Of a stretch of DNA of 43,438 nucleotides, positions 34,752 to 42,544 are shown one piece after another. The notes under the pieces were generated by a model, which saw only the letters and a program-made list of their open reading frames with translations, had not been told where the DNA came from and made no database searches. Source of the stretch: Desulfobacterales bacterium (GTDB lineage Bacteria; Desulfobacterota; Desulfobacteria; Desulfobacterales; Desulfobacteraceae); NCBI GenBank assembly GCA_022361395.1, contig JAKSAX010000116.1:1-43438 (forward strand), given 5' to 3'. Both the position numbers and the translations under genes were made by a program. Within the stretch, counting starts at the first letter, position 1, and each line of letters opens with the position of its first letter.

Positions 34752-35690
34752 CCGGGTCCGAGGATGCCCGGGGCAGCTCACCATGACCAATCCGTGTGTT
34801 TTCGCCGTCCTCACGGCACTGCGGAATTCTTCGGGTGTCACCGGACGGGATAAGGTGTTATTTTGCCATGCTTTGCCCACAGGGTGATACTGGGACATGA
34901 TGTTTACCCGGGTCTCCGGGCTGATTTCCCTTGCCAAAAAGGCCATAATCTCTCCGGTGCCGGCAAAATCCCCGGGCATGACCAGGTGGCGTACCAGAAG
35001 CCCTTTCTGCGCAATCCCGTTTTCATCCAGTGCCAGGTCCCCCACCTGCCGGTGCATAACCTGCAGCGCCTTTCTGGCCACCTCCGGGTAATCAGGGGCA
35101 TTACAGGCTGTTTCTGCAGCCACGGGATCCCAGAATTTAAAATCCGGCATGTAGATATCGATGATACCGTCCAGCAGCTTAAGGGTTTCAGGCAGGTCAT
35201 AGCCTGAGGTGTTGTAAACCAGGGGAATGGCCAGCCCCATATCCAGCGCGAGATCAATTGCTTTTAAAATAAAGGGGGTCACATGGGTGGGAGTAACAAA
35301 GTTAATGTTATGGCATCCCTTATCCTGGAGAATAATCATGGCCCGGGCGATCTGGTCCGGTGAGGCAGGTTCTCCGTCTCCCTGAATGCTGATGTCCTCA
35401 TTCTGGCAGAAACAACAGCCGAGGCTGCAGTGACTGAAAAAAATGGTGCCGGACCCCATTGTTCCGGACAGGGGCGGCTCTTCTCCAAAATGGGGCATGT
35501 AGCCGTAAACCACAGCCTGGTCAGTGGTTTTGCAATACCCGGTTTCATTGCGGATCCTGTCCGCCCCGCAGTTTCTCGGGCAGAGTGTGCAGCAGGACAG
35601 TCTCTGGTATGCCCCAGGCAATTGCCGTTTAAGCCTCTCTTTTTTTATTCTGATTTCCTTGCGGGTATGCATGGGGTTTCTTTTTGGCAT
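34716..35690 (-). CDS. COG1313-type (PflX-like) radical SAM protein
   Basis: The 324-residue protein has the radical SAM signature CSLGCCFC (C88, C92, C95, the CxxxCxxC that binds a 4Fe-4S cluster and AdoMet). The N-terminus adds a Cys-rich segment (CTLCPRNC and C53) of the PflX/COG1313 family. Downstream are ITHVTP-like VTPTHVTPF and YMPDFKFW. The family resembles pyruvate formate-lyase activases but its substrate is unknown. The 3' end overlaps the diguanylate cyclase gene by 36 nt on the opposite strand, so their transcripts are complementary there. AGGA lies 8 nt before the ATG. It is divergent from cfa across an AT-rich gap of 141 nt. Confidence 0.88.
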   Translation of the reverse strand: MPKRNPMHTRKEIRIKKERLKRQLPGAYQRLSCCTLCPRNCGADRIRNETGYCKTTDQAVVYGYMPHFGEEPPLSGTMGSGTIFFSHCSLGCCFCQNEDISIQGDGEPASPDQIARAMIILQDKGCHNINFVTPTHVTPFILKAIDLALDMGLAIPLVYNTSGYDLPETLKLLDGIIDIYMPDFKFWDPVAAETACNAPDYPEVARKALQVMHRQVGDLALDENGIAQKGLLVRHLVMPGDFAGTGEIMAFLAREISPETRVNIMSQYHPVGKAWQNNTLSRPVTPEEFRSAVRTAKTHGLVMVSCPGHPRTRLRLFDNHPVSS

Positions 35691-35831
35691 AATAGTGATC
35701 CTGAATTAATAAAATACAAATTTTTCTTTATCTTTCCAATGAGTTTTATATAATATCACTAATATTTTGATCTTTTTTTATTTCGTCATGCTTGCCTTTA
35801 TTAATTCCAAGGAATCGTAAAAGGAGCATTC

Positions 35832-37109
35832 ATGATCCCCCAATCCTTATCCAGATTCATTCCAAAGCACCGGCAACTGGTGCTGAATAAATTTATCCGG
35901 ATTTTGAAACAGGAGATGATTCCCCTGGAGATAATAGATCCCGGGGGCCGGACCTGGGCAACCGCAGCCAAGGGTATCCGCCATCGTCTCATGATCAGGG
36001 ACCAGCGGTTTTTCAACGCCTTGATTTCACCCGATGCCTTTTCCCTTGGAGAGGCCTATATCAAGGGGTATTTTGATGTAACGGGCAATATCAGGGATCT
36101 CTATGAAATGGTCTGCCACAAGCTGCTGAGCACAGACCAGCCCCAGCAGCCCCAGCGTATATCCGCTTTTTTATCCGGTCTTGCCGAAAGGTTCTTTGCC
36201 GGGTCATTCCCCCGCATCAGAAAAAGGGAAAAAGAGAATATTGAGTACCACTACGATATCCCCGGTGAGTTTTACCGGCTGTTTCTCGGTAAGACCATGG
36301 GCTATACCTGCGGATATTACGCAGGTGCCGAAACCTCCATGTCCGAGGCCCAAAATGAAAAGATGGATATCATCTGCCGTAAGCTGAGGCTGAAACCTGA
36401 TGATCATCTTCTGGATATCGGATGCGGCTGGGGGAATTTTGCCGTGTACGCAGCCAGGCATTACAAGGTACGTGTCACCGGAATCACTTTAAGCAGCGAA
36501 CAAAAATCCTATGCAGATCAGTGGGTGGCCGAAGAAGGTCTGGCCGGCCGGGTAAGCATTGAAATTCTCAACTACCGGGATCTTGACGGCCGGACATTTG
36601 ACAAGATCTCCTGTGTGGGCATGTCCGAACACGTGGGCCAGGCCAATATGAGAAGTTTCTATAAGATTATTTACCGGAGCCTTGCACCGGACGGCCTGTT
36701 CCTGCAACACACCATTACCACTAATGTCCTGCGGAAAAAGGGGCACAACAACAAGTTTCTGGACACCTATATGTTTCCCGGGGGAGAACTCATGTTCCAG
36801 CAGGACCTGATTGACCAGGCCTGCCATACCGGATTCGAGCTCTTGAACGCGGAGAATTTCAGGCCCCACTACGTTAAAACCCTTGCCGACTGGATTGCCC
36901 GCATGGAAAATAAGAGGGAAAAACTGCTGGCCATTGTTCCTGAAAGTATATTCCGGATTTACCATGTGTTTTTCATAGGTTCCCTGATCTCTTTTCGGGA
37001 AAAGGAAATCGCCCTGTTTCAGAACCTGTTCCATAAATCCGGGCCTGATACCAGGGAAACCAAGTATTTTAAAACCCCTTTTTCAAGACATGAAAGATCC
37101 ATTATCTGA
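35832..37109 (+). CDS. cfa: Cyclopropane-fatty-acyl-phospholipid synthase
   Basis: The enzyme adds a methylene group from AdoMet across the double bond of membrane lipid acyl chains. The 425 residues match the Cfa/mycolic acid cyclopropane synthase family: IKGYFDVTGNI near residue 80, YHYDIPGEFYRLFLG, then TMGYTCGYY and the AdoMet loop LLDIGCGWGNFA. FDKISCVGMSEHVG and the late FRPHYVKTLADW also match. It is cytoplasmic, at the membrane surface. An AAAGGAG ribosome site precedes the ATG. A TATAAT-like box (35749-35754) lies upstream, with no good -35. The 3' end overlaps the next gene by 20 nt. Confidence 0.95.
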   Translation: MIPQSLSRFIPKHRQLVLNKFIRILKQEMIPLEIIDPGGRTWATAAKGIRHRLMIRDQRFFNALISPDAFSLGEAYIKGYFDVTGNIRDLYEMVCHKLLSTDQPQQPQRISAFLSGLAERFFAGSFPRIRKREKENIEYHYDIPGEFYRLFLGKTMGYTCGYYAGAETSMSEAQNEKMDIICRKLRLKPDDHLLDIGCGWGNFAVYAARHYKVRVTGITLSSEQKSYADQWVAEEGLAGRVSIEILNYRDLDGRTFDKISCVGMSEHVGQANMRSFYKIIYRSLAPDGLFLQHTITTNVLRKKGHNNKFLDTYMFPGGELMFQQDLIDQACHTGFELLNAENFRPHYVKTLADWIARMENKREKLLAIVPESIFRIYHVFFIGSLISFREKEIALFQNLFHKSGPDTRETKYFKTPFSRHERSII

Positions 37110-38721
37110 TTTCCGCACATTTGAACGCCGGATTTTCAGGCGGCGTAATGTGCTTGCCTGCCTGCTCTCCTTTTCAAGGAAACTGATGCAGGCCAGGCAG
37201 GCCGGACTGATATACGGAACCGACGCCTCACTCTCCCATTTCCTGCCGCCGGGCCGGTGGGACCGGGGGGTGATGGACCGGTTTTCAGGCAGGGGAATCC
37301 GGGGACTGGTTTTCAGGTTTGCAGGCAAACATTGGGTGCGCATGAAAGGGAACTCTCCTGTTCATCTGTACAGGACAGACGAAATGGGCAACCGTGTTGA
37401 AAAAGAGGGGATCACTGCCTATACGCTTCGGAACCATCAGGGGTTCTATGACCGTGGAATAAAAATACTGCTCACGGATAACCAGGACCAGGGCCGCGGC
37501 GGCAGTTTTGCAAAGTACAGGCAGGTCCCTGTTGTGACATACGACGGAATATCTTTTAATACACGCAGGGACCTGATGCTTGATACCAGTATTGTCAGCC
37601 AGTTCAATTCCGACAATTTCATATCTGCCTATATCCCGGACTACGGGGCTGTGGTGTTTAATACAGTCAGCGGGAAGTCGATTGTGGATGGAGCCGGCGC
37701 CTTTATCTATGATGACGCCCTGAAGGCCAGGCTTGATATTCTCATATCCGTCATTGAAAAAGCCTCCCTTGCCCATCTCGGCCGGGTAAAGGGACGGGCT
37801 GCGGCAAAAATGATCTGGCGCAAGGAAACCGGGTTGAGGAAATCAACAGCCAGGGTCAAAGAAAAAGAACGTCTCCTGGACGAACAGGAAAGACAGTTGC
37901 TGACCGTGGGAGCGGTCACCCCGGATCAGTTGAACATGTCAGCGGTCAGTGTTCATGATGGGGTGTATGCCTTCATTGACATGGTCGGTTCCACCGGTAT
38001 CAGCAAACGTCTCACTCCCAGGGATTATGTTGACCTGCTGAATTCTTGCCATGAAATTGCAGCGGAAAATGCCGGCCGTTTCGGGTGCCGGATGGGGAAT
38101 ATCATCGGGGACGGTGTGGTCTTTCAGAATGTATTTGTGTTTGACAAGTGGGAGGGATACCACCCGACTCCCCAGGAGCGCCTCATGCTCATGACACTGA
38201 TGCTCTCCTCGGTGATCAACGATATCCATCAACTGGCCCGCGGCCACCATTACAGTGACAGGGGAAAACAGGTCTATCACCTGGTCAAATCCCATAGACT
38301 TCAGCTCTGCTTCAGGGCCGGCATGAGCCAGGGCAGGGCCATTGTCGGCCCCCTGGGCAGCCAGAAACGGAAAATAGTCACCGCCATAGGGGAAACCGTT
38401 GACCTGGCCTCACGCCTGGAAAGCTGCGGCGCACCCAATCATATCCACACCACAAGGAACGTTGCCGCCCAACTGCTGGAAGCCAGAATCTCCCGGGACA
38501 CCACGTGGATTTACGAAACCGTAAAAAAACTTGACGGTATCCGGCAGTGGAACCATAAAAGCGGATTTCCATTCCTTGATTTTTATAAAACCGCTTTCAA
38601 CCTCAACCAGGATCCCATCTGTAAAAAAGAGGAGAGCCGGTATAAAGAGTTCTCTGCTTCCGACACCCGCCTGATCCGCTGTCTTCCTGAAACCGGGTTT
38701 ACCACCTGTCCGGGAATTTAA
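37090..38721 (+). CDS. Class III adenylate/guanylate cyclase-like protein
   Basis: The 543-residue protein has a C-terminal class III cyclase homology domain (about 290-490). It shows the metal Asp in AFIDMVGST (D297), the second in IIGDGVVF (D341) and the motif AIGETVDLASRLES. The usual transition-state Asn in that motif (VNxAxRL) is Asp438 here, while Arg442 is kept, so activity is uncertain. The N-terminal roughly 250 residues are unrecognised and contain no clear membrane segment. A helical segment with KEKERLLDEQERQ (about 257-269) links the two. It starts 20 nt before the cfa stop codon, so the two are cotranscribed and translationally coupled. Confidence 0.85.
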   Translation: MKDPLSDFRTFERRIFRRRNVLACLLSFSRKLMQARQAGLIYGTDASLSHFLPPGRWDRGVMDRFSGRGIRGLVFRFAGKHWVRMKGNSPVHLYRTDEMGNRVEKEGITAYTLRNHQGFYDRGIKILLTDNQDQGRGGSFAKYRQVPVVTYDGISFNTRRDLMLDTSIVSQFNSDNFISAYIPDYGAVVFNTVSGKSIVDGAGAFIYDDALKARLDILISVIEKASLAHLGRVKGRAAAKMIWRKETGLRKSTARVKEKERLLDEQERQLLTVGAVTPDQLNMSAVSVHDGVYAFIDMVGSTGISKRLTPRDYVDLLNSCHEIAAENAGRFGCRMGNIIGDGVVFQNVFVFDKWEGYHPTPQERLMLMTLMLSSVINDIHQLARGHHYSDRGKQVYHLVKSHRLQLCFRAGMSQGRAIVGPLGSQKRKIVTAIGETVDLASRLESCGAPNHIHTTRNVAAQLLEARISRDTTWIYETVKKLDGIRQWNHKSGFPFLDFYKTAFNLNQDPICKKEESRYKEFSASDTRLIRCLPETGFTTCPGI

Positions 38722-38790
38722 GAGCCGGAAAATTGACTCGCACCCGTGTCGGCAAGGCGGGCTGGGCTTCAACCCCGAAACTGCAAAAGG

Positions 38791-39642
38791 TCAGCCTTTG
38801 TTATTCCCGCTGCTGAACGCATTTGCATGCCTGTCAAGGGCCTCAATCAAAGCCTTTGTTTTACCACCGGGTTTTCCTTTCCCAATAACCGTGTCATCAA
38901 TCTGTACTACGGGTACCACCCCCTTATTGGTTCCCGTAATAAATACCTCCCGGGCATTGAGCAGCTCACTCAGGGGCAGGGGTCTTTCTTCTACCGCAAA
39001 CATGTCCTTTGCAAGGCCAAGTACGGCTTTCCTGGTAATGCCCTTTAACACCCCTGTGGCCGGTGTGACCAGGGTATTGCCGATAAAGGCGAACAAATTG
39101 CTGGTGGTGGCTTCCATGGCAAGGTTGTCACTGCTGATGTAGATGGCCTCCGTTGCCCCTGCTTTTTTTGCCTTTTTCAGGGCCATGGCAGCCGGGACAT
39201 AATCCGTGACCTTGGCTTCGGGGTTGGCCCGTTCTTCATAGTGGGTAATGACCTTTACACCTCTGCTATACCACTCTTCAGGTAGGCCGGGGATGTCCGT
39301 TACCAGGACAATGAGCCTTGGGGCCCTGCTTGGGGTAAAAAAATCAGGGCTGGAACCGCCGGTGATGATTATTCTGATATTGGCCTCGGAAAGGTCCGGG
39401 TTTTTGTCCAGCACCTGGCTGACGATTTTTTTGATATCAGCAGCCTGCCAGGGCAGGGTAATACCTATTTTGACGGCTGAATCCATGAGACGCTGGATAT
39501 GTTCATCCAGAAAGTAAGGGGTACCCCGGAAGGTACTCATTATATCACAGACGGCATATCCCCTGATTACGGCCAGGTCGTCAACCGGAATGACGGCTTT
39601 GTTCCATGGCAGAAATTCTCCGTCAACATAAACAATTTTCAT
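38791..39642 (-). CDS. Class IV aminotransferase (D-amino acid/branched-chain type)
   Basis: The roughly 283-residue protein is a fold-type IV PLP enzyme: VYVDGEFLPWNKAVI, an early RGYAVCD segment, LDEHIQRLMDSA, the probable catalytic lysine in the AKVTDYVP segment (K144), MEATTSNLFAF (E177) and GVLKGITR. Family members include branched-chain aminotransferase, D-amino acid aminotransferase and 4-amino-4-deoxychorismate lyase. The length and pattern fit the first two best, but the substrate is not decided. I chose the ATG at 39642, which has GGGGA about 9 nt upstream. In-frame ATG 39651 and TTG 39657 are alternatives. It runs leftward, convergent with the cyclase gene. Confidence 0.85.
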   Translation of the reverse strand: MKIVYVDGEFLPWNKAVIPVDDLAVIRGYAVCDIMSTFRGTPYFLDEHIQRLMDSAVKIGITLPWQAADIKKIVSQVLDKNPDLSEANIRIIITGGSSPDFFTPSRAPRLIVLVTDIPGLPEEWYSRGVKVITHYEERANPEAKVTDYVPAAMALKKAKKAGATEAIYISSDNLAMEATTSNLFAFIGNTLVTPATGVLKGITRKAVLGLAKDMFAVEERPLPLSELLNAREVFITGTNKGVVPVVQIDDTVIGKGKPGGKTKALIEALDRHANAFSSGNNKG

Positions 39643-39678
39643 GAACAGCATCCCCAAGATTGAAAATTAAAAACAACT

Positions 39679-39735
39679 ATAGTACAAATTTAATCAGATA
39701 CTTTTAGTTCTGATAGAAAACTACTCAGGTACTAT
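39679..39735. promoter_or_regulatory. Nested inverted repeats in a divergent gap
   Basis: ATAGTAC (39679-39685) pairs with GTACTAT (39729-39735). Inside it ATCAGA (39693-39698) pairs with TCTGAT (39709-39714). The 150-nt gap separates the divergent aminotransferase and EI24-type genes and is AT-rich. It could be an operator region. No clear -35/-10 pair stands out. Confidence 0.35.
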
Positions 39736-39792
39736 TAATTTAACAGACTAACATAAGCGTCAATGAACAAAACTTCAAGAATAGGTTAAAAA

Positions 39793-40506
39793 ATGGGTTT
39801 ATTTTCCGGTATCCGTTATAATATCAAGGGGCTTGCCCTGGCTTTGAAAACCCCTTCCTTACTTGCGCTGGGACTGATCCGCTTTTTTGTGGTACTGGGC
39901 CTGACCCTGTTGTTGTCCGGGCTTGTGCTTTACTGGCACAATGAGATTTTGTCAATGATCTGGCAGGTGCCTGAGAACCAGTGGATGGTTTATCTGTGGC
40001 ATGTTACCTCCTGGGTGCTCTCCCTTATTCTCGCAGCCCTTGCCATGGTGGTCTCCTATTTGATTGCCCAGGTATTTTTCTGCGTCTTTATCATGGATTA
40101 CATGTCCAGGATTACAGAGCGGATTGTACTGGGCAAGGAAGCCTCTATTGCCCAGGGGTCCATGTTTGAGTTTTTTCTATACCTGATCCGCCAGGAAATC
40201 CCCCGGGCTGTTATCCCGGTTTTGATTTCAATGATCTTTCTTCTGTTGGGGCTGTTCACCCCCTTGAGTATTTTTGTCCTGGTTATCTCCTCTGTCACTG
40301 CCGGGTTGTTTCTGGCCTGGGACAATACCGACCTGATACCGGCCCGGCGTATGGTTCCCTTCAGGGAGCGGGTGGGGTTTTTAAAGCAGAATCTTGGATT
40401 TCATATCGGTTTCGGTCTTCTGTTTCTGATTCCCTGGGTGAACATTCTCTTTTTGTCCTTTGCACCCGTTGGTGCGACCCTCTACTTCATTGACAGGGAA
40501 AAATAG
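39793..40506 (+). CDS. EI24-type integral membrane protein (CysZ-like)
   Basis: The 237-residue protein has several strongly hydrophobic segments (about 25-48, 70-105, 138-170, 200-230), and the pattern fits the EI24/CysZ family. Conserved-looking sites are LKTPSLLALGLIRF and WDNTDLIPARRM, and the last is followed by FRERVGFLKQN. Some EI24 proteins import sulfate (CysZ); others, such as the eukaryotic EI24, act elsewhere. Sulfate uptake would suit a sulfate reducer but cannot be claimed from this. The CULT gene begins 5 nt after its stop, so they are probably cotranscribed. Confidence 0.75.
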   Translation: MGLFSGIRYNIKGLALALKTPSLLALGLIRFFVVLGLTLLLSGLVLYWHNEILSMIWQVPENQWMVYLWHVTSWVLSLILAALAMVVSYLIAQVFFCVFIMDYMSRITERIVLGKEASIAQGSMFEFFLYLIRQEIPRAVIPVLISMIFLLLGLFTPLSIFVLVISSVTAGLFLAWDNTDLIPARRMVPFRERVGFLKQNLGFHIGFGLLFLIPWVNILFLSFAPVGATLYFIDREK

Positions 40507-40511
40507 ATCAG

Positions 40512-40901
40512 ATGGAGGTAATTTGCAAAAAGGCCGGGATCCGGACGGATGTGCAGCCGGAGGCAAAAACAGAGGAGCAGGAGGCGCCTGTGATCATCTG
40601 CCGTGCCTGTGATGCTGTGGTGACCAGGCCCGAGTTCCGGATAGAGGTTGACGGCGGTTTCGTTCATACCTTTGCCAACCCCCATGGCCTGGTGTTTGAA
40701 ATAGGATGTTTCAGTGAGGCAGAGGGGTGTGTGAGGGGATCAGCCCCTTCTGATGAGTTTTCCTGGTTCAGGGGGCATGTCTGGACCGTAGCTGTCTGCC
40801 GGAATTGCCAGAACCAGCTGGGATGGATTTTTTCGTCTGCAAAAGACGGGACACCGAATCATTTTTTCGGACTAATCCTTGATCAGCTGATATTTCCCTG
40901 A
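40512..40901 (+). CDS. CULT-domain (bacterial cereblon-like) protein
   Basis: The 129-residue protein is nearly all one CULT domain, the thalidomide-binding domain of cereblon. Zinc ligands are CRAC (C30, C33) and CRNC (C96, C99). The three cage tryptophans are W85, W91 and W105. The spacings W85-W91-W105 (6 and 14) and W91-C96-C99 equal those of human cereblon (W380, W386, W400, C391, C394). Other family marks are FANPHG, EFSWF and HFFGL. Such stand-alone bacterial domains are known from Magnetospirillum, where they bind glutarimide- and uridine-type ligands. The biological role is unknown. It starts 5 nt after the EI24-type gene, and its ribosome site is weak. Confidence 0.88.
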   Translation: MEVICKKAGIRTDVQPEAKTEEQEAPVIICRACDAVVTRPEFRIEVDGGFVHTFANPHGLVFEIGCFSEAEGCVRGSAPSDEFSWFRGHVWTVAVCRNCQNQLGWIFSSAKDGTPNHFFGLILDQLIFP

Positions 40902-40961
40902 GGTATTTTTCCGGAAATACCCGGAACCAAGTTTTCCAGTGAAATAATGTTGGTGAAATAA

Positions 40962-40989
40962 TTGACAAATCCTGTTTTTTTTATATAAT
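40962..40989 (+). promoter_or_regulatory. Strong sigma-70 promoter of the small repeat protein
   Basis: Both boxes are perfect: TTGACA (40962-40967) and TATAAT (40984-40989) with a 16-bp spacer. The transcript would have a leader of about 95 nt before the start at 41091. This is the best promoter match in the window. Confidence 0.75.
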
Positions 40990-41059
40990 CGTATTATTCA
41001 TTCGGATATTTCCCAACCAGTACCACACATCTCCTCATCTCTTTTTACCAGCGTAACCC

Positions 41060-41083
41060 AACCTTAAGATCAAGGTTAAGGAG
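41060..41083 (+). promoter_or_regulatory. Two alternative hairpins over the ribosome site
   Basis: AACCTT (41060-41065) can pair with AAGGTT (41072-41077). Shifted by two bases, CCTTAA (41062-41067) can pair with TTAAGG (41076-41081), which covers part of the ribosome site AAGGAG (41078-41083). The two stems exclude each other. A switch is inferred from pairing only. Confidence 0.4.
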
Positions 41084-41090
41084 TTTATTT

Positions 41091-41333
41091 ATGAAAGAAA
41101 AAGTCAAAAGCAATGAGGCAACAATTTCCCAGCCTAAAACAACTTATGTCAAGCGGTCGCCAGTTGACAGAAGGTCTCCTGTAGACAGAAGAATTCTTGA
41201 TATGGGGCCGGGATATCCGGGGGTGGAGAACCGGCTGAAATTAAAGGACAGGCGCAGGGGATGGGAAGACCGCTACGGGTGGGAAAGAATCAGCAAATGG
41301 AGCAGTTCGCCCATCTATTCAGACTTGCCCTGA
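41091..41333 (+). CDS. Small basic protein with SPVDRR repeats
   Basis: The 80-residue protein is very rich in Arg and Lys and contains the hexamer SPVDRR twice in tandem (residues 23-34), then DRRRGWEDRYGWER. It resembles short DRR-repeat proteins seen in deltaproteobacteria, for which I know of no function. It has no signal or membrane segment and is probably partly disordered. The promoter is perfect and AAGGAG lies 7 nt before the ATG, so the gene is surely expressed. The 147 nt after it up to 41480 hold no other gene I can support. Confidence 0.75.
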   Translation: MKEKVKSNEATISQPKTTYVKRSPVDRRSPVDRRILDMGPGYPGVENRLKLKDRRRGWEDRYGWERISKWSSSPIYSDLP

Positions 41334-41480
41334 TCATTCTTAATCATTTTCTTGCATTGTCTGTTGCAGCACCGAGCCTTTTTGTTTGTCTTGATATGAG
41401 GTTCGTGGTAATAAAACCATTTGGCAAAACTGAGTATTGCTATGATCAAATAAAAGCTCACTACAGCTAAAGGACTACCC

Positions 41481-42485
41481 ATGAACGTGCTTATTACCGG
41501 CGCTGCCGGATTTATCGGATCTACCCTGGGGCAACGGCTTCTAAAGGAAGGACACAGGGTTTGCGGCCTGGATAATTTAAATGACTACTATGATGTGAAC
41601 CTGAAAAAGGCCAGGCTGGAAAAGCTTGCGGCCTACTCTGAATTTGAGTTTCAACGGCTTGATCTTGCAGACCGGCCGGCCATTAAAAACCTGTTTGATT
41701 CCCATGGATTTGACTGTGTTGTAAATCTGGCTGCCCAGGCAGGAGTCCGTTACAGCATTGAAAACCCGGCCTCATATGTGGATGCAAACATGGTGGGATT
41801 CGGAAATATTCTTGAAGGATGCCGGCACACCAAGGTAAAGCACCTGGTATATGCCTCTTCCAGTTCGGTATACGGTTTGAACACCTCAATGCCGTTTTCC
41901 GTGCGTCACAATGTGGACCATCCCATCAGCCTCTATGCTGCCTCGAAAAAAGCCAATGAACTCATGGCACACACCTACAGCTACCTGTATAACCTGCCCA
42001 CGACAGGACTGAGATTTTTTACGGTGTACGGCCCGTGGGGACGGCCTGATATGGCGCTTTTCCTCTTTACCAAAGCCATTCTTAACGACGAGCCCATAAA
42101 GGTGTTCAACAATGGCAATATGCAGCGGGACTTCACCTATATTGATGATATCGTGGAAGGGGTGATCCGGGTGATGAACAACATTCCTGAGGCAGATCCG
42201 GACTGGTCGGCGGAAACACCTACACCTTCATCCAGCTGCGTGCCTTACCGGCTGTACAATATCGGCAACAACCAGCCTGTGGCTCTTATGGACTTTGTCC
42301 ATGCCATTGAGGATGCCATCGGTAGAAAGGCTAAAATAGACTACCGGCCCATGCAGCCCGGGGATGTTCCGGCCACTTATGCAGACGTTAACGATCTCAT
42401 TGCCGATACTGGATTCAAACCTTCCACGCCTGTCCCGGAAGGGATAAAAAACTTTGTGGACTGGTACAGGGAATATTACGGATAA
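41481..42485 (+). CDS. UDP-glucuronate 4-epimerase-type sugar epimerase
   Basis: The 334-residue short-chain dehydrogenase/reductase has the NAD loop GAAGFIG (about 7-13), the catalytic YAASK (Tyr/Lys) with SSSSVYG upstream, and the [12 protein letters not shown] motif, which fits UDP-glucuronate 4-epimerases that make UDP-galacturonate for polysaccharides. Related nucleotide-sugar epimerases or dehydratases are possible. It is cytoplasmic. No glycosyltransferases are adjacent. An AAAGGA ribosome site is about 8 nt before the ATG. It is convergent with pepN, and a hairpin lies between them. Confidence 0.9.
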   Translation: MNVLITGAAGFIGSTLGQRLLKEGHRVCGLDNLNDYYDVNLKKARLEKLAAYSEFEFQRLDLADRPAIKNLFDSHGFDCVVNLAAQAGVRYSIENPASYVDANMVGFGNILEGCRHTKVKHLVYASSSSVYGLNTSMPFSVRHNVDHPISLYAASKKANELMAHTYSYLYNLPTTGLRFFTVYGPWGRPDMALFLFTKAILNDEPIKVFNNGNMQRDFTYIDDIVEGVIRVMNNIPEADPDWSAETPTPSSSCVPYRLYNIGNNQPVALMDFVHAIEDAIGRKAKIDYRPMQPGDVPATYADVNDLIADTGFKPSTPVPEGIKNFVDWYREYYG

Positions 42486-42492
42486 AAAACAA

Positions 42493-42520
42493 AATACCGG
42501 GGGAGATATCCCCCGGTATT
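42493..42520 (-). terminator. Intrinsic terminator for pepN (possibly bidirectional)
   Basis: AATACCGGGGG (42493-42503) pairs perfectly with CCCCCGGTATT (42510-42520), an 11-bp stem with a 6-nt loop. Read leftward it is followed by TTGTTTTTT, a true terminator for pepN. Rightward only ATATTTGCTC follows, a weaker one for the epimerase. Confidence 0.85.
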
Positions 42521-42544
42521 ATATTTGCTCAAGTTTTCTTAGAT

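Noticed and set aside
41261-41470. Overlapping small open frame after the SPVDRR gene
   Set aside because: It starts inside the better-supported gene, has no ribosome site and shows no motif.
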